This document shows positions 13,698 to 24,280 of a stretch of DNA of 64,000 nucleotides, in pieces (positions within the stretch are counted from its first letter, which is position 1; each line of letters starts with the position of its first letter). The notes beneath the pieces are model-generated. The model worked only from the letters and a program-made list of their open reading frames with translations. It was not told the DNA's origin and ran no database searches. Position numbers and translations under genes: made by a program. The DNA lies in NCBI GenBank assembly GCA_003281725.1, contig QCBC01000006.1, positions 1 through 64,000 of the forward strand, written 5' to 3'. Source of the DNA: Pelagibacteraceae bacterium AG-345-O09 (GTDB taxonomy: Bacteria; Pseudomonadota; Alphaproteobacteria; Pelagibacterales; Pelagibacteraceae).

Positions 13698-14504
13698 ATG
13701 TTCTCTTTTTTAAAAAAGAAAAAAATCATCCCACATATAAAATTAAGTGGAGTAATAGGAAATGTTGGAAAGTTTAAACAAGGTATCGATTTTTCAAGTC
13801 AAGAGGAGATTATTTCAAAAGCTTTTTCCTTAAAAAAAGCACCATGTGTTGCAATTACTATCAATTCACCAGGAGGTTCTCCTGTCCAATCTCATTTGAT
13901 TTATAACTTTATAAGACAAAAGGCTAAAAAAAATAAAAAAAAGGTTATTGTTTTTGCTGAAGATGTTGCTGCTTCAGGAGGGTACTTAATTGCATGTGTT
14001 GGAGATGAGATATATGCAAACTCAAGTTCTATTATTGGTTCTATAGGAGTGATTTATTCTTCTTTTGGTTTTACAGAACTTATAAAGAAAATTGGAGTTG
14101 AAAGAAGAGTTCATACCGCAGGTAAAAACAAAAGTACTCTAGACCCTTTCCTTGATGAAAAAAAAGAAGATATAGATAGACTTAAAAATATTCAGTTAGA
14201 TTTACACAAAGATTTTATTGACGTTGTTGAAAAAAGTAGAGGCCCAAAATTAAAAAAATCAGAGGTAGAGTTATTTTCAGGAGAATTTTGGTCAGGACGT
14301 AAAGCCAAGTCTCTTGGTTTAATAGATGAAATTGGAGATGCCAATAAAGTATTAAGAGAAAAATTTGGAGAAGATGTAGTAATTAAAAAATTTGAAAAAT
14401 CTAAAGGCTGGTTAAGTAAAAAATTATCATCATCGAATGATCAGGTAGATCAACTCGCAAATATATTAGATGAAAAATCTGTATGGCAAAGATATGGTCT
14501 CTAA
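13698..14504 (+). CDS. S49-family signal peptide peptidase-like serine protease (SppA/SohB)
   Basis: [48 protein letters not shown]. Confidence 0.9.
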   Translation: MFSFLKKKKIIPHIKLSGVIGNVGKFKQGIDFSSQEEIISKAFSLKKAPCVAITINSPGGSPVQSHLIYNFIRQKAKKNKKKVIVFAEDVAASGGYLIACVGDEIYANSSSIIGSIGVIYSSFGFTELIKKIGVERRVHTAGKNKSTLDPFLDEKKEDIDRLKNIQLDLHKDFIDVVEKSRGPKLKKSEVELFSGEFWSGRKAKSLGLIDEIGDANKVLREKFGEDVVIKKFEKSKGWLSKKLSSSNDQVDQLANILDEKSVWQRYGL

Positions 14505-15375
14505 AAATAGTAAAAAAAAAGTAAAGTTTCAAACTTTTCAGGATACAATTTTAAATTTACAAAAGTTTTGGAGCAAACAAGGTTGTATAATTTTACAGCC
14601 TTATGATATGGAGGTTGGAGCTGGAACATTTCATCCTGCAACCACCTTAAGATCTCTTGGACCTAAACCATGGAAAGCTGCTTATGTTCAGCCTTCAAGA
14701 AGACCGACAGATGGAAGATATGGAGACAATCCAAATAGACTTCAGCATTATTATCAATTTCAAGTAATTATAAAACCATCTCCGTCCAATATAAAAAAAC
14801 TATACTTAAATAGTTTATCATTAATTGGTATTGATCATAAAAATCATGATATCAGATTCGTTGAAGATGATTGGGAGAGTCCAACATTAGGGGCTGCTGG
14901 TCTGGGTTGGGAGGTATGGTGTGATGGTATGGAAATAAGCCAATTTACATATTTCCAACAAATGGCTGGTTTTGAATGTAAACCAGTTTCAGTTGAAATA
15001 ACATATGGCTTAGAAAGAATTTGTATGTTCACTCAAGAAAAAAAGAATGTATATGATTTAATTTGGAACAATGAGAATGTTGAATATCGGGAAGTTTTTC
15101 ATCAATCAGAAAAAGAATTTTCTGCCTATAATTTTGACCATGCGAACACAGAAAATCTGTTTAAAATGTTTGATATGTTTGAGGGTGAGGCTAAATCATT
15201 AATAGAAAAAAAAATTTCTTTACCAGCTTATGATCAATGTTTAAAAGCAAGTCATATATTTAATATATTAGATGCCAGAAAAGCAATTAGCGTTGCTCAA
15301 AGAGCAGAATATATTGGAAGGATAAGAGAAATCACAAAGTCTACTGCTGCAATATGGATTGATACTCAAGTTTGA
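14494..15375 (+). CDS. glyQ: Glycyl-tRNA synthetase alpha subunit (track start 14470; internal ATG at 14494 preferred)
   Basis: [64 protein letters not shown]. Confidence 0.95.
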   Translation: MVSKNSKKKVKFQTFQDTILNLQKFWSKQGCIILQPYDMEVGAGTFHPATTLRSLGPKPWKAAYVQPSRRPTDGRYGDNPNRLQHYYQFQVIIKPSPSNIKKLYLNSLSLIGIDHKNHDIRFVEDDWESPTLGAAGLGWEVWCDGMEISQFTYFQQMAGFECKPVSVEITYGLERICMFTQEKKNVYDLIWNNENVEYREVFHQSEKEFSAYNFDHANTENLFKMFDMFEGEAKSLIEKKISLPAYDQCLKASHIFNILDARKAISVAQRAEYIGRIREITKSTAAIWIDTQV

Positions 15376-15376
15376 G

Positions 15377-17449
15377 ATGGCAGAATTTTTTTTAGAGTTA
15401 TTTAGTGAGGAAATTCCAGCAGGACTTCAAAAAGACTTGCGAAATAAACTTTTAGAGGAATTTCAAAATTTTTTTTTAGAAAAATCAATTAAATCAAAAA
15501 AATGTTTTTCATTATCTACACCTAATAGATTAATAATAGTTTTTGAAAATTTAGATAAACAAATCAAAATAGCTTCTGAAAAAATTAGAGGTCCAAAGAC
15601 CATTGCTCCTAAAGAAGCATTAGAAGGTTTTATAAGATCAAACAATATAGAAAAAAAAGATCTATTTAAAAATGAAACTGAAAAAGGTGAGTTTTATTTT
15701 TATAAAACAAAATCGAAATCATTAAAAACGAGTGATTTATTGATTGAGTTTATTCCTAAATTACTTGAAAATTATCAATGGAAAAAATCAATGAATTGGG
15801 GAGAATTTGATCTCAATTGGGGAAGACCTTTAAAATCAATATTGGCTGTATTTGATAGAAAAACACTTAATTTTGAGTTCCATCATTTATCATCTTCAAG
15901 TTCAACTTATATAGATAAAGATTTTGAGGAAAAAAAAAAGAGTTTTGCAGACTTTAGATCTTATGAAAAATATTTCAAAAAACAAGGATCACTTGTAGAT
16001 CAAGATAAAAGGAAAGATTTCATAAAAAGAGAATTTTCAAAAATACTTAACAAAAGAAAACTAACCATCAAAGATAACCCAAGATTATTTGATGAAGTAA
16101 TAAATATTATAGATAATCCAAATGTTTTATTGTGTAGCTTTAATAAAAGATTTTTATCTATTCCAAAAGAGATTTTAACTTTAACTATGCAATCTCATCA
16201 AAAATACTTTCCAACCTTTGATAATAATGGCGTGATTACAAATGAATTTTTAATTGTCTCAAACAAAAAAGATCAAAAAGGACTGATAAAGATTGGAAAT
16301 GAAAGAGTTATTGAGGCGAGGCTCAGTGATGCAGAATTTTTTTGGAATAAAGATAAAACACAAAATTTAGTAAAAAAAATATCCAAATTAAAATTAATGA
16401 ATTTTTTTAAAGGATTAGGAACATATTTTGAAAAGGTTCAACGATTGAGAAAATTGGGTGGAATTATTTCTGATGAGTTGTTGATTAGTAAAGAAAAAGT
16501 AGAGTTATCTGCTTCAATTTGTAAAACAGATTTGACATCTAATTTAGTTGGAGAATTTCCTGAGCTCCAAGGAATTATGGGTGGATATTTTGCATTACAT
16601 CAAGGTTTTGATAGAGATGTTTCATTAGCAATAACTGAACAATATTTACCGATTGGTTTGGACACTCAAATTCCCAAAAAACCTTTTAGTGTTGCTTTAT
16701 CTGTTTCAGATAAAATAGACACTTTAGTCGGTTTTTTTGGGATTAATGAAAAACCTACAAGTTCAAAAGACCCATTTGCATTAAGACGAACTGCACTTGG
16801 TATTATTAGAACAATAATTGAAAATAAAAAAAATTTTAAAGTAAATGATCTTTTGAGTTATTCTTCAAGCTTATATCAAGATCAAGGGTATAATTTAAAT
16901 AATCAAGATTTACAAAAAGAATTACATAACTTTTTAAAAGATAGATTAAGATATTACATGAAAGAAAAAAAAATCCGTTTTGACATAATTGAAGCTACCA
17001 TCTCCTCTTTTTCACTAAACAATTTATTTTCTTCTTTTGAAAAAGCAAATCAGCTTAATAAGATTATTAATAATCAACAAGGAATAGATATTATCTCAAG
17101 TTATAAAAGAGCATCAAGTATATTAGACAATGAATTGAAAAATAGCGAAATAGAAATGGCCAATTCAACTGATCCTGGTATTTTTAAAACAGATATTGAG
17201 AAAAATTTATATAAAAAGATTAATGAGATTAAAAAATACTATTCAAATATTAACAACGATGAAAATTATGAACTATCATTATCGATTTTGGCAGGTGCAA
17301 AGAAAGACATTTTTGAATTTTTTGACAATGTCAAAGTTAATGAAGAAAATGAAACTTTAAAAAAAAACAGATTGGAACTTATTAATATGTTATGTAAAAC
17401 ATTTCAAAATTTTATAAATTTTCAACTATTGAAAATAAATAATGAATAA
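15377..17449 (+). CDS. glyS: Glycyl-tRNA synthetase beta subunit (start revised from track)
   Basis: MAEFFLELFSEEIPAGLQK begins at ATG 15377; follows glyQ. Confidence 0.95.
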   Translation: MAEFFLELFSEEIPAGLQKDLRNKLLEEFQNFFLEKSIKSKKCFSLSTPNRLIIVFENLDKQIKIASEKIRGPKTIAPKEALEGFIRSNNIEKKDLFKNETEKGEFYFYKTKSKSLKTSDLLIEFIPKLLENYQWKKSMNWGEFDLNWGRPLKSILAVFDRKTLNFEFHHLSSSSSTYIDKDFEEKKKSFADFRSYEKYFKKQGSLVDQDKRKDFIKREFSKILNKRKLTIKDNPRLFDEVINIIDNPNVLLCSFNKRFLSIPKEILTLTMQSHQKYFPTFDNNGVITNEFLIVSNKKDQKGLIKIGNERVIEARLSDAEFFWNKDKTQNLVKKISKLKLMNFFKGLGTYFEKVQRLRKLGGIISDELLISKEKVELSASICKTDLTSNLVGEFPELQGIMGGYFALHQGFDRDVSLAITEQYLPIGLDTQIPKKPFSVALSVSDKIDTLVGFFGINEKPTSSKDPFALRRTALGIIRTIIENKKNFKVNDLLSYSSSLYQDQGYNLNNQDLQKELHNFLKDRLRYYMKEKKIRFDIIEATISSFSLNNLFSSFEKANQLNKIINNQQGIDIISSYKRASSILDNELKNSEIEMANSTDPGIFKTDIEKNLYKKINEIKKYYSNINNDENYELSLSILAGAKKDIFEFFDNVKVNEENETLKKNRLELINMLCKTFQNFINFQLLKINNE

Positions 17450-20099
17450 ACTAATTTTAAATTTTAAATCAAAAGATACACAAAAAATTAAAAACCCTAA
17501 AAATTTTTTGGGTGGAAAAGGAGCTAACCTTTCAGAAATGGGAAGAATGAGACTTCCAGTACCACCAGGATTTACGATTTCTACTAAGGTTTGTGAAGTT
17601 TTTTATAAAGATAAAAAGAAATTGAATTCTAAATTAATTAATCAAATTAAAAAGGAGTTAAGAGTTATTGAAAAGGACGTATCAAAAAAATTTGGAGACT
17701 TAAAAAATCCACTTTTATTATCTGTAAGATCTGGGGCCAGAGTTTCAATGCCTGGCATGATGGATACTATTCTTAATCTTGGTCTAAATGATAAAACTGT
17801 AATTGCTTTAGCAAATAAGACTTCAAATGGTAGATTTGCCAAAGATAGCTACAGAAGATTTATACAAATGTATGGTAACGTTGTAATGGGTGTTGAAAGT
17901 TATCATTTTGAAGAATTAATAGAAAATTATAAGTTAACAAAAGGAGTGTTACTAGATACTGATTTAGATGAAGATGATTGGGATGGCCTAATAAAAGATT
18001 TTAAAAATGTTGTTAAAGAAAAATCAAACAAAGAATTTCCTCAAGACGTCAATCAACAATTACTAGGTGCGATAAGTGCAGTATTTCTTTCTTGGGAAAG
18101 TAAAAGAGCAAAAGTTTACAGAAAATTAAATCAGATACCTTCTGAATGGGGAACTGCAGTGAACGTACAATCAATGGTATTCGGAAATATGGGCAATGAT
18201 TGTGCTACTGGTGTAGTTTTTACAAGAAATCCTTCTGATGGATCAAATGATATTTATGGAGAATATTTGATTAATGCTCAAGGTGAAGATGTTGTCGCTG
18301 GCACAAGAACCCCACAGTATATAACTAAAAAAGCAAAAAAAGAAGCTAAAGTTAAGGAAGCATCCATGGAAGAGTCGATGCCTAAAGTTTATTCAGAATT
18401 ATTTAAGATCTTAAAAAAACTAGAAACTCATTATAAAGATATGCAAGATGTAGAATTTACAGTTGAAAATAATAAACTCTGGATTTTACAAACTCGTTCA
18501 GGGAAAAGAACATCAAAATCAGCTGTAAAGATAGCAGTAGATATGGTTAAAGAAAAATTAATTACAAAAAATCAAGCTATATTAAGAATTGACCCAAACT
18601 CTTTAGATACATTACTTCATCCAACTTTAAATGAGAAAAGTTCTATTCAAGTAATCGCAAATGGTTTACCCGCATCTCCTGGTGCTGCAAGTGGTAAAGT
18701 AGTTTTTTCCTCAGAAGAGGCTCAAAGACTTAATGACATGATGCAAGATACTATTTTAGTAAGAGTAGAAACATCTCCAGAAGATATTCAAGGAATGCAT
18801 GCAGCTAAAGGAATTTTAACAGCTAGAGGTGGAATGACTAGTCATGCAGCAGTAGTTGCAAGAGGAATGGGCAGGCCTTGTGTTTCTGGCTCTAGTGAAA
18901 TTGATATCAATTATGAACAAAAATTATTTAAAACTTCATCTGTTGAAGTTAAAGAAGGGGATGTAATTACCATAGATGGTTCTACAGGAAGAATTATCCT
19001 AGGAGATGTTCCTACTGTAAAACCTGAAATATCAGGAGATTTTTCAAAATTAATGGGGTGGGCTGACAATGTCAGAAAATTAAAGGTAAGAACAAACTCT
19101 GAAACACCCTTAGACACCAAAACAGCTAGAGATTTTGGAGCAGAGGGAATCGGTCTTTGTAGGACTGAGCACATGTTTTTTGATGAAGAGAGAATTTTGT
19201 CTGTGAGAGAAATGATTTTATCTAAAACCCAAGAAGATAGAGCTAGAGCTCTTAAAAAACTTTTACCGCATCAAAAAAAAGATTTTATTAAAATATTTAA
19301 AATCATGCATGGACTTCCTGTAACAGTTCGTTTACTTGATCCTCCTTTGCACGAATTTTTACCAAAATCTAATAGAGAAATTTCAGAAGTAGCGAATGTT
19401 GTTGGGACCAATGTGAAAGAAGTTGAGTCAAGAATCGAGGAATTACACGAACAAAATCCAATGCTTGGTCATAGAGGTTGCAGATTAGGGATATCTTTTC
19501 CAGAAATTTATGAGATGCAATGTAGAGCGATTTTTGAAGCATTATCAGATTTAAAAAAAAATAAAAAAAGCTCTGCATTTCCAGAAATAATGATCCCACT
19601 TGTCTCAACAGAAGCAGAAATAAAAATAATGAAGGATCTTGTAATTAAGACAGCGAAACAAGTACAAAAAGAAAATAAAACTAAAATTGAATTTTTAGTT
19701 GGTACAATGATTGAATTACCCAGAGCTGCCATCAAAGCAAAAGATATTGCTAAACATGCTGAATTTTTTAGCTTTGGTACTAATGATTTAACTCAAACTA
19801 CTTTTGGGATTAGTAGAGATGATAGTAGTAAGTTTTTAAATGACTATATTGAGAATAAAATATTCACAATAGACCCATTTGTCTCTATTGATGAAGGTGT
19901 AAAAGATTTAGTAGAAATAGCAGTAGCCAAAGGTAAAAAACAAAATAAAAAAATTAAATTAGGTATATGTGGTGAACACGGTGGTGATCCAGAGAGTATA
20001 TTTTTTTGTTCAAAATTGGGATTAAATTATGTTTCATGTTCTCCTTATAGAGTCCCTATTGCAAGACTTGCGGCTGCCCAGGCTGAAATAAAAAGATAA
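17442..20099 (+). CDS. ppdK: Pyruvate, phosphate dikinase
   Basis: LGGKGANLSEMGRMRLPVPPGFTIS, GGMTSHAAVVARGMGRPCVSG, GIGLCRTEHMFF. Confidence 0.98.
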   Translation: MNKLILNFKSKDTQKIKNPKNFLGGKGANLSEMGRMRLPVPPGFTISTKVCEVFYKDKKKLNSKLINQIKKELRVIEKDVSKKFGDLKNPLLLSVRSGARVSMPGMMDTILNLGLNDKTVIALANKTSNGRFAKDSYRRFIQMYGNVVMGVESYHFEELIENYKLTKGVLLDTDLDEDDWDGLIKDFKNVVKEKSNKEFPQDVNQQLLGAISAVFLSWESKRAKVYRKLNQIPSEWGTAVNVQSMVFGNMGNDCATGVVFTRNPSDGSNDIYGEYLINAQGEDVVAGTRTPQYITKKAKKEAKVKEASMEESMPKVYSELFKILKKLETHYKDMQDVEFTVENNKLWILQTRSGKRTSKSAVKIAVDMVKEKLITKNQAILRIDPNSLDTLLHPTLNEKSSIQVIANGLPASPGAASGKVVFSSEEAQRLNDMMQDTILVRVETSPEDIQGMHAAKGILTARGGMTSHAAVVARGMGRPCVSGSSEIDINYEQKLFKTSSVEVKEGDVITIDGSTGRIILGDVPTVKPEISGDFSKLMGWADNVRKLKVRTNSETPLDTKTARDFGAEGIGLCRTEHMFFDEERILSVREMILSKTQEDRARALKKLLPHQKKDFIKIFKIMHGLPVTVRLLDPPLHEFLPKSNREISEVANVVGTNVKEVESRIEELHEQNPMLGHRGCRLGISFPEIYEMQCRAIFEALSDLKKNKKSSAFPEIMIPLVSTEAEIKIMKDLVIKTAKQVQKENKTKIEFLVGTMIELPRAAIKAKDIAKHAEFFSFGTNDLTQTTFGISRDDSSKFLNDYIENKIFTIDPFVSIDEGVKDLVEIAVAKGKKQNKKIKLGICGEHGGDPESIFFCSKLGLNYVSCSPYRVPIARLAAAQAEIKR

Positions 20100-20123
20100 A
20101 TTTTAATATAGCTTTTTGTTGTA

Positions 20124-21488
20124 TTAACTATTTTTTCTAAGAATCGCCAAAGAGCTTGTAGTCTCTAAAAACATAATTATTGTTTTTTTATCTTTAGAAA
20201 TTATTATATCTCTCACTCTTTCGTTAAGAGGAATAAATTTGTGATTAATTATCTTAATTCGTTTTTTATCAAGTTGAACGTAATGAATACCTAAATCCTG
20301 ATCTTTAATTTCATTACCCATTGCACCAATTAAAAACTCACTATCATCTTTGTTAAATGGAATCACTTCACTTATACCTATAGAGGGATCAAAATATTTA
20401 ATAGGTTCTTCAAAACCGTATTTTTTATGGGAATTATTTAATGGTGCTTCTGCTAATATTTCTTTCGAATAATTTTTATAATAATGTTTGCCGTAAGAAG
20501 ATATTGGCCAACCAAAGTTTTTTATATTTAAAAATGGCTTGTGATTGATATTAATCTCATCTCCTCCTTTAGGCCCATGTTCAGTTGACAATATAAAATC
20601 AAAATTTTTACTATAATATAGTCCTTGGGGATTCCTATGACCCATGGAAATAACTTCAGCTTTTTTATCTTGGAGGTTTATTTTTAAAATCTTACCAAAA
20701 TTACTTTCCTTATTTTGTGCTAGAGGTCTATTTCTAAAATCTCCTGTGGTAAATAAAAGGTTAAAATTATCTATTTTGTCAATCCTGCCTCCTGCACCTT
20801 GATGAGCCCAAAACCCATGACTATTATTTTTGTCAACACAATTAGATGTCTGGTAAAACAGTTGAAAATCTAAATATTTCTCACTTAATCTGGAAGAAAT
20901 AATTTTTAAATCATAACAGTCATCTTTTTTATTTCCTGTATAAGCAACATAAAGCGTATCTTTATCTATGAAAATATCTTTAATACCATATTGTTCATGT
21001 AAATAAAATTTCTCATATTTAATCAAAGAATTAATATTAGAGCTAATTTTTTGAAAATTTTTTAAGTCGTCTATTTTGGAATATGCAAAAATCCCATCAT
21101 AAGTTGCCAATAACAATTTTTTATCTTCATTATAAAAATCAATATAACCAGTACCTACAGCCCCACGGTTTCCATTAAACAATATATCATTAGTTGTGTA
21201 TTTGGAAAAAGAATAATTATCAAAATCACCTAGCTGTATATTATTAACAACTTTTTTAAAATTAATTTCTTTTTGATTTATTAAATCATTAATATTTTTA
21301 TCATTTTTAAATAAATTTTTTTGTATTTCAGCAATTTGAATATTTCTAGTTTTTAATTGCTGAACTATATTTGAAATTTCATTTTTTTTTGATGCTGAAC
21401 TTTTTTTATTAATAAGATAACCAAAGATTAATAAAGAAATTAAAAAAGTGATTATAATTAAATAAATATAATTTAATTTGATTCTCAT
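20124..21488 (-). CDS. PQQ-dependent aldose/glucose-type sugar dehydrogenase-like beta-propeller, membrane-anchored
   Basis: N-terminal TM segment; GHRNPQGLYYSKNFDFILSTEHGPKGGDEIN motif of soluble sugar dehydrogenases. Confidence 0.75.
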   Translation of the reverse strand: MRIKLNYIYLIIITFLISLLIFGYLINKKSSASKKNEISNIVQQLKTRNIQIAEIQKNLFKNDKNINDLINQKEINFKKVVNNIQLGDFDNYSFSKYTTNDILFNGNRGAVGTGYIDFYNEDKKLLLATYDGIFAYSKIDDLKNFQKISSNINSLIKYEKFYLHEQYGIKDIFIDKDTLYVAYTGNKKDDCYDLKIISSRLSEKYLDFQLFYQTSNCVDKNNSHGFWAHQGAGGRIDKIDNFNLLFTTGDFRNRPLAQNKESNFGKILKINLQDKKAEVISMGHRNPQGLYYSKNFDFILSTEHGPKGGDEININHKPFLNIKNFGWPISSYGKHYYKNYSKEILAEAPLNNSHKKYGFEEPIKYFDPSIGISEVIPFNKDDSEFLIGAMGNEIKDQDLGIHYVQLDKKRIKIINHKFIPLNERVRDIIISKDKKTIIMFLETTSSLAILRKNS

Positions 21489-21676
21489 AGAAACTCTCCT
21501 ACACCTTAAACTAAAGTTTTTCTAAATAAATTTTTAAAATCATCAGCGACAAAAAAGCATATTTGCTTACTTATAGAAACTACTTCATTGCAAACTTCAT
21601 TGCCAGAGCGATATGATTTCTTTTCAGTTGCTTTTTTTGCTCTAGTACTTCACTGTAAGGTTTGCTAAGTTAAATC

Positions 21677-21910
21677 ATGAAATATCTAATAACTTTTTTA
21701 TTGAGCATTTTTTTTGTAAACTTTTCGTTTTCAGTGTACTCTTATGACAGTACGAAGTATGCAATCTGCTACGGAAAAATGACAAAAGCACATAAGGCAC
21801 GTGGATTTCATCAAAGCAATAGGTCACAATCTATCCTGGTTAAAGAAACTGTTTGCAAAGCATATGCTAATGGAGAGATAAATGATTATGAAGGCAAGGA
21901 TCAATTCTAA
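21677..21910 (+). CDS. Small secreted protein of unknown function
   Basis: 77 aa with a signal-peptide-like N-terminus (MKYLITFLLSIFFVNFSFSVYS) and two Cys in the mature part. Confidence 0.55.
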   Translation: MKYLITFLLSIFFVNFSFSVYSYDSTKYAICYGKMTKAHKARGFHQSNRSQSILVKETVCKAYANGEINDYEGKDQF

Positions 21911-21919
21911 ATAAAATTT

Positions 21920-22168
21920 ATGAGTATAGGTTTTTGGCAACTATTTATATTATTATTAATCATCGCAGCATATTTTATTCCATTCATAATTGCATTGATT
22001 AGAGATGTTCGTAATAAGGTTTCAGTATTTTTTTTAAATCTCTTTCTAGGTTGGACTGTTATTGGTTTTTTTGTTTTACTATTTTATGCAAGTCTTACAA
22101 ATGCAACCGCAAATGTTTCTGTCGTTGAATTTGTAAAAGGAAAATCAAAAAGAAAAATCAAAAAATAG
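21920..22168 (+). CDS. Small membrane protein resembling the superinfection-immunity (T4 Imm-like) domain family
   Basis: 82 aa; LLIIAAYFIPFIIALIRDVRNKVSVFFLNLFLGWTVIGFFVLLFYA matches the remembered pattern of the Imm_superinfect family. Confidence 0.6.
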   Translation: MSIGFWQLFILLLIIAAYFIPFIIALIRDVRNKVSVFFLNLFLGWTVIGFFVLLFYASLTNATANVSVVEFVKGKSKRKIKK

Positions 22169-22175
22169 TTTAAAA

Positions 22176-22200
22176 GGGGCGTTCTGTTGCCAGGTGCCCC
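22176..22200 (-). terminator. GC hairpin plus T-run at the 3' end of the tmRNA coding piece
   Basis: Minus strand GGGGCacctggcaacagaacGCCCCTTTT; also may form a structural part of the RNA. Confidence 0.55.
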
Positions 22201-22410
22201 GGACCCCGTTTACTTAATTAACTAAGTTGATTAAGCAGCAATTGCGTAACTTTCGTTAGCAGTTATAAATTAGCCCTTCACGGAGGAGCAATTCCGAACA
22301 AAAGAATAGCCTTTAGTCACCCGTCGATTCTGGTTCACCCCCATAAGTTGTAAATGGTGGAGGTGGTGGGTACTGCCCCCACGTCCGCGATGGTTATTGC
22401 GAAATTCGTT
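22176..22410 (-). ncRNA. ssrA: Circularly permuted (two-piece) transfer-messenger RNA, minus strand; 5' boundary approximate
   Basis: Coding piece 5' end GGGGGTGAACCAGAATCGACGGG (from 22342 down) pairs with acceptor 3' end CACCTCCACCA (ending 22355), giving 7 bp including a G3-U pair. Tag frame at 22260-22231 GCTAACGAAAGTTACGCAATTGCTGCTTAA = ANESYAIAA*. 12-nt spacer 22343-22354. Confidence 0.93.
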
Positions 22411-22476
22411 TATCGTCATAGTTGGAAAACCAACCTTATTAATATAAAAGGATTCACAAGAGATTCAATAACAATC

Positions 22477-23424
22477 ATGAAATTAACTAAAGAACAATCA
22501 GCAGAAATAAAGAATCAACAATCTCAAAGCAATTTAACTAAAAGAGTTACGGTTCCAGAGCTAGAAAAGATACTTTATGAAGCTCTTCCAGCACTAGATC
22601 ATGGATTCGTAAGGGTTGTTGATTATATGGGTGATGATACTTCAATAGTACAATCTGCTAGAGTTTCCTATGGCAAAGGAACAAAACAAGTTTCTACAGA
22701 TAAAGGTTTAATAAAATATTTGATGCGTCATTGGCATAGTACTCCATTTGAAATGTGTGAGATTAAATATCATATTAAATTACCAATATTTATTGCTCGT
22801 CAATGGATAAGACATAGAACTGCTAATGTTAACGAGTATTCTGCAAGATATTCTATTTTAGATAAGGAATTTTATTTACCAACGTCTGATAATCTTGCTG
22901 CACAATCAATAAGTAACAGACAAGGTAGAGGAGATGTACTTGAGGGACAACAAGCTAAAGAAGTTTTAGAACTTTTAAAAAATGATGCTGAGAGAACTTA
23001 TGACAACTATGAGACGATGCTTAATGAGAGGTACGATGGATCAACTATTGATGAAAATAAAAAAGGTTTAGCTAGAGAATTGGCAAGGATGAATTTGACT
23101 TTGAATACATATACCCAATGGTATTGGAAAACAGACTTGTTAAATTTGATGAATTTTTTAAGATTAAGAGCTGACAGTCATGCTCAGTATGAAATAAGAG
23201 TTTACGCAGATATAATGTTAGACACTGTAAAAAAATGGGTCCCAATTACTTATGATGCTTTTTTGGATTATAGAGTTGGTGGAACAGAAGTTTCAGCAAA
23301 AGGTAAGGTTATTATCCAGAAATTAATTAAAGGTGAGTCTATTTCGATGGAAGACTCTGGTCTTTCAAAACGAGAATGGAACGAATTAATGGAAGCTTTT
23401 GATCTTAAAGATAAATTGATTTAA
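22477..23424 (+). CDS. thyX: FAD-dependent thymidylate synthase (start corrected from 22354 to 22477)
   Basis: [19 protein letters not shown] ThyX motif; upstream ORF extension is antisense to the tmRNA. Confidence 0.95.
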   Translation: MKLTKEQSAEIKNQQSQSNLTKRVTVPELEKILYEALPALDHGFVRVVDYMGDDTSIVQSARVSYGKGTKQVSTDKGLIKYLMRHWHSTPFEMCEIKYHIKLPIFIARQWIRHRTANVNEYSARYSILDKEFYLPTSDNLAAQSISNRQGRGDVLEGQQAKEVLELLKNDAERTYDNYETMLNERYDGSTIDENKKGLARELARMNLTLNTYTQWYWKTDLLNLMNFLRLRADSHAQYEIRVYADIMLDTVKKWVPITYDAFLDYRVGGTEVSAKGKVIIQKLIKGESISMEDSGLSKREWNELMEAFDLKDKLI

Positions 23425-24229
23425 TCTTATTAGCAAAATTTAAGTATATTTTAGAAACTTCATTAGTAGGATCAGACTCTACAATAGGCATGCCTTCGTC
23501 TCCTGTTTTTCCAACCTTAGGATCTATTGGTATTTCTCCTAAGAACTCTTTTTTAAATTCATCAGCAGTTTTTTTGACACCACCTTCACCAAAAATTTTA
23601 TATTTTTTTCCATCATCCCCAATAAAAAAACTCATGTTATCAATTAATCCTAAAATTTTAACTCCTAATTTATCAAACATTTTAATTCCTCTTTTGACAT
23701 CAAGTAAAGCAACTTCCTGGGGAGTAGAAACTATAATAGCACCATCCATTTTAATATCTTGTGCAAAAGTAAGTTGCGTATCTCCTGTACCAGGTGGCAT
23801 ATCCACAATTATAAAATCTAAATTTTGCCAATTTACTTTTTGAGTAAAAGTTTTAATTGCACTTGTTACCATAGGTCCACGCCATATCATAGGAGTCTCT
23901 TGATCTGTTAGGAAACCAATAGACATACATTGAATATCATATTTTTTTATTGGTTCTAATTTTTCACCATCACTTTTAGGTTTTTCATTAATACCAAACA
24001 TCTTAGGAATAGACGGTCCATAAATATCTGCATCTAGCAAACCAACTTTGCAACCAATATTTTTCAGTGCTAAAGCTAAGTTTGTCGCAAAGGTAGATTT
24101 TCCCACACCTCCTTTTGCACTTGAGATTGCTATTGTAAACTTTGTTCCTTTAATGGGGTTTTTCTCAGCCTTTTTACCACTCATTTTTTTTCGCATTGCG
24201 TCACTTAATTCGGGCTTTTCCTTTGGCAT
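23405..24229 (-). CDS. apbC: Mrp/NBP35/ApbC-family Fe-S cluster carrier ATPase
   Basis: [21 protein letters not shown] deviant Walker [30 protein letters not shown]. Confidence 0.93.
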   Translation of the reverse strand: MPKEKPELSDAMRKKMSGKKAEKNPIKGTKFTIAISSAKGGVGKSTFATNLALALKNIGCKVGLLDADIYGPSIPKMFGINEKPKSDGEKLEPIKKYDIQCMSIGFLTDQETPMIWRGPMVTSAIKTFTQKVNWQNLDFIIVDMPPGTGDTQLTFAQDIKMDGAIIVSTPQEVALLDVKRGIKMFDKLGVKILGLIDNMSFFIGDDGKKYKIFGEGGVKKTADEFKKEFLGEIPIDPKVGKTGDEGMPIVESDPTNEVSKIYLNFANKIKSIYL

Positions 24230-24280
24230 ATTTAGATCTTAACTTGTTTTTCTTTATAAAGACACTATATAGAGTGTCAT

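Noticed and set aside
19369-19735. Two overlapping minus-strand ORFs (19369-19608, 19508-19735)
   Set aside because: Antisense to ppdK PEP-utiliser domain.
22176-22345. Initial reading of the GC-rich non-coding block as a riboswitch or 6S RNA
   Set aside because: Tag frame, acceptor pairing and TTCGACGGG-like 5' end fit a permuted tmRNA much better.
23490-23843. 117-aa plus-strand ORF
   Set aside because: Antisense to apbC/mrp; Pro/Ser-rich shadow ORF.
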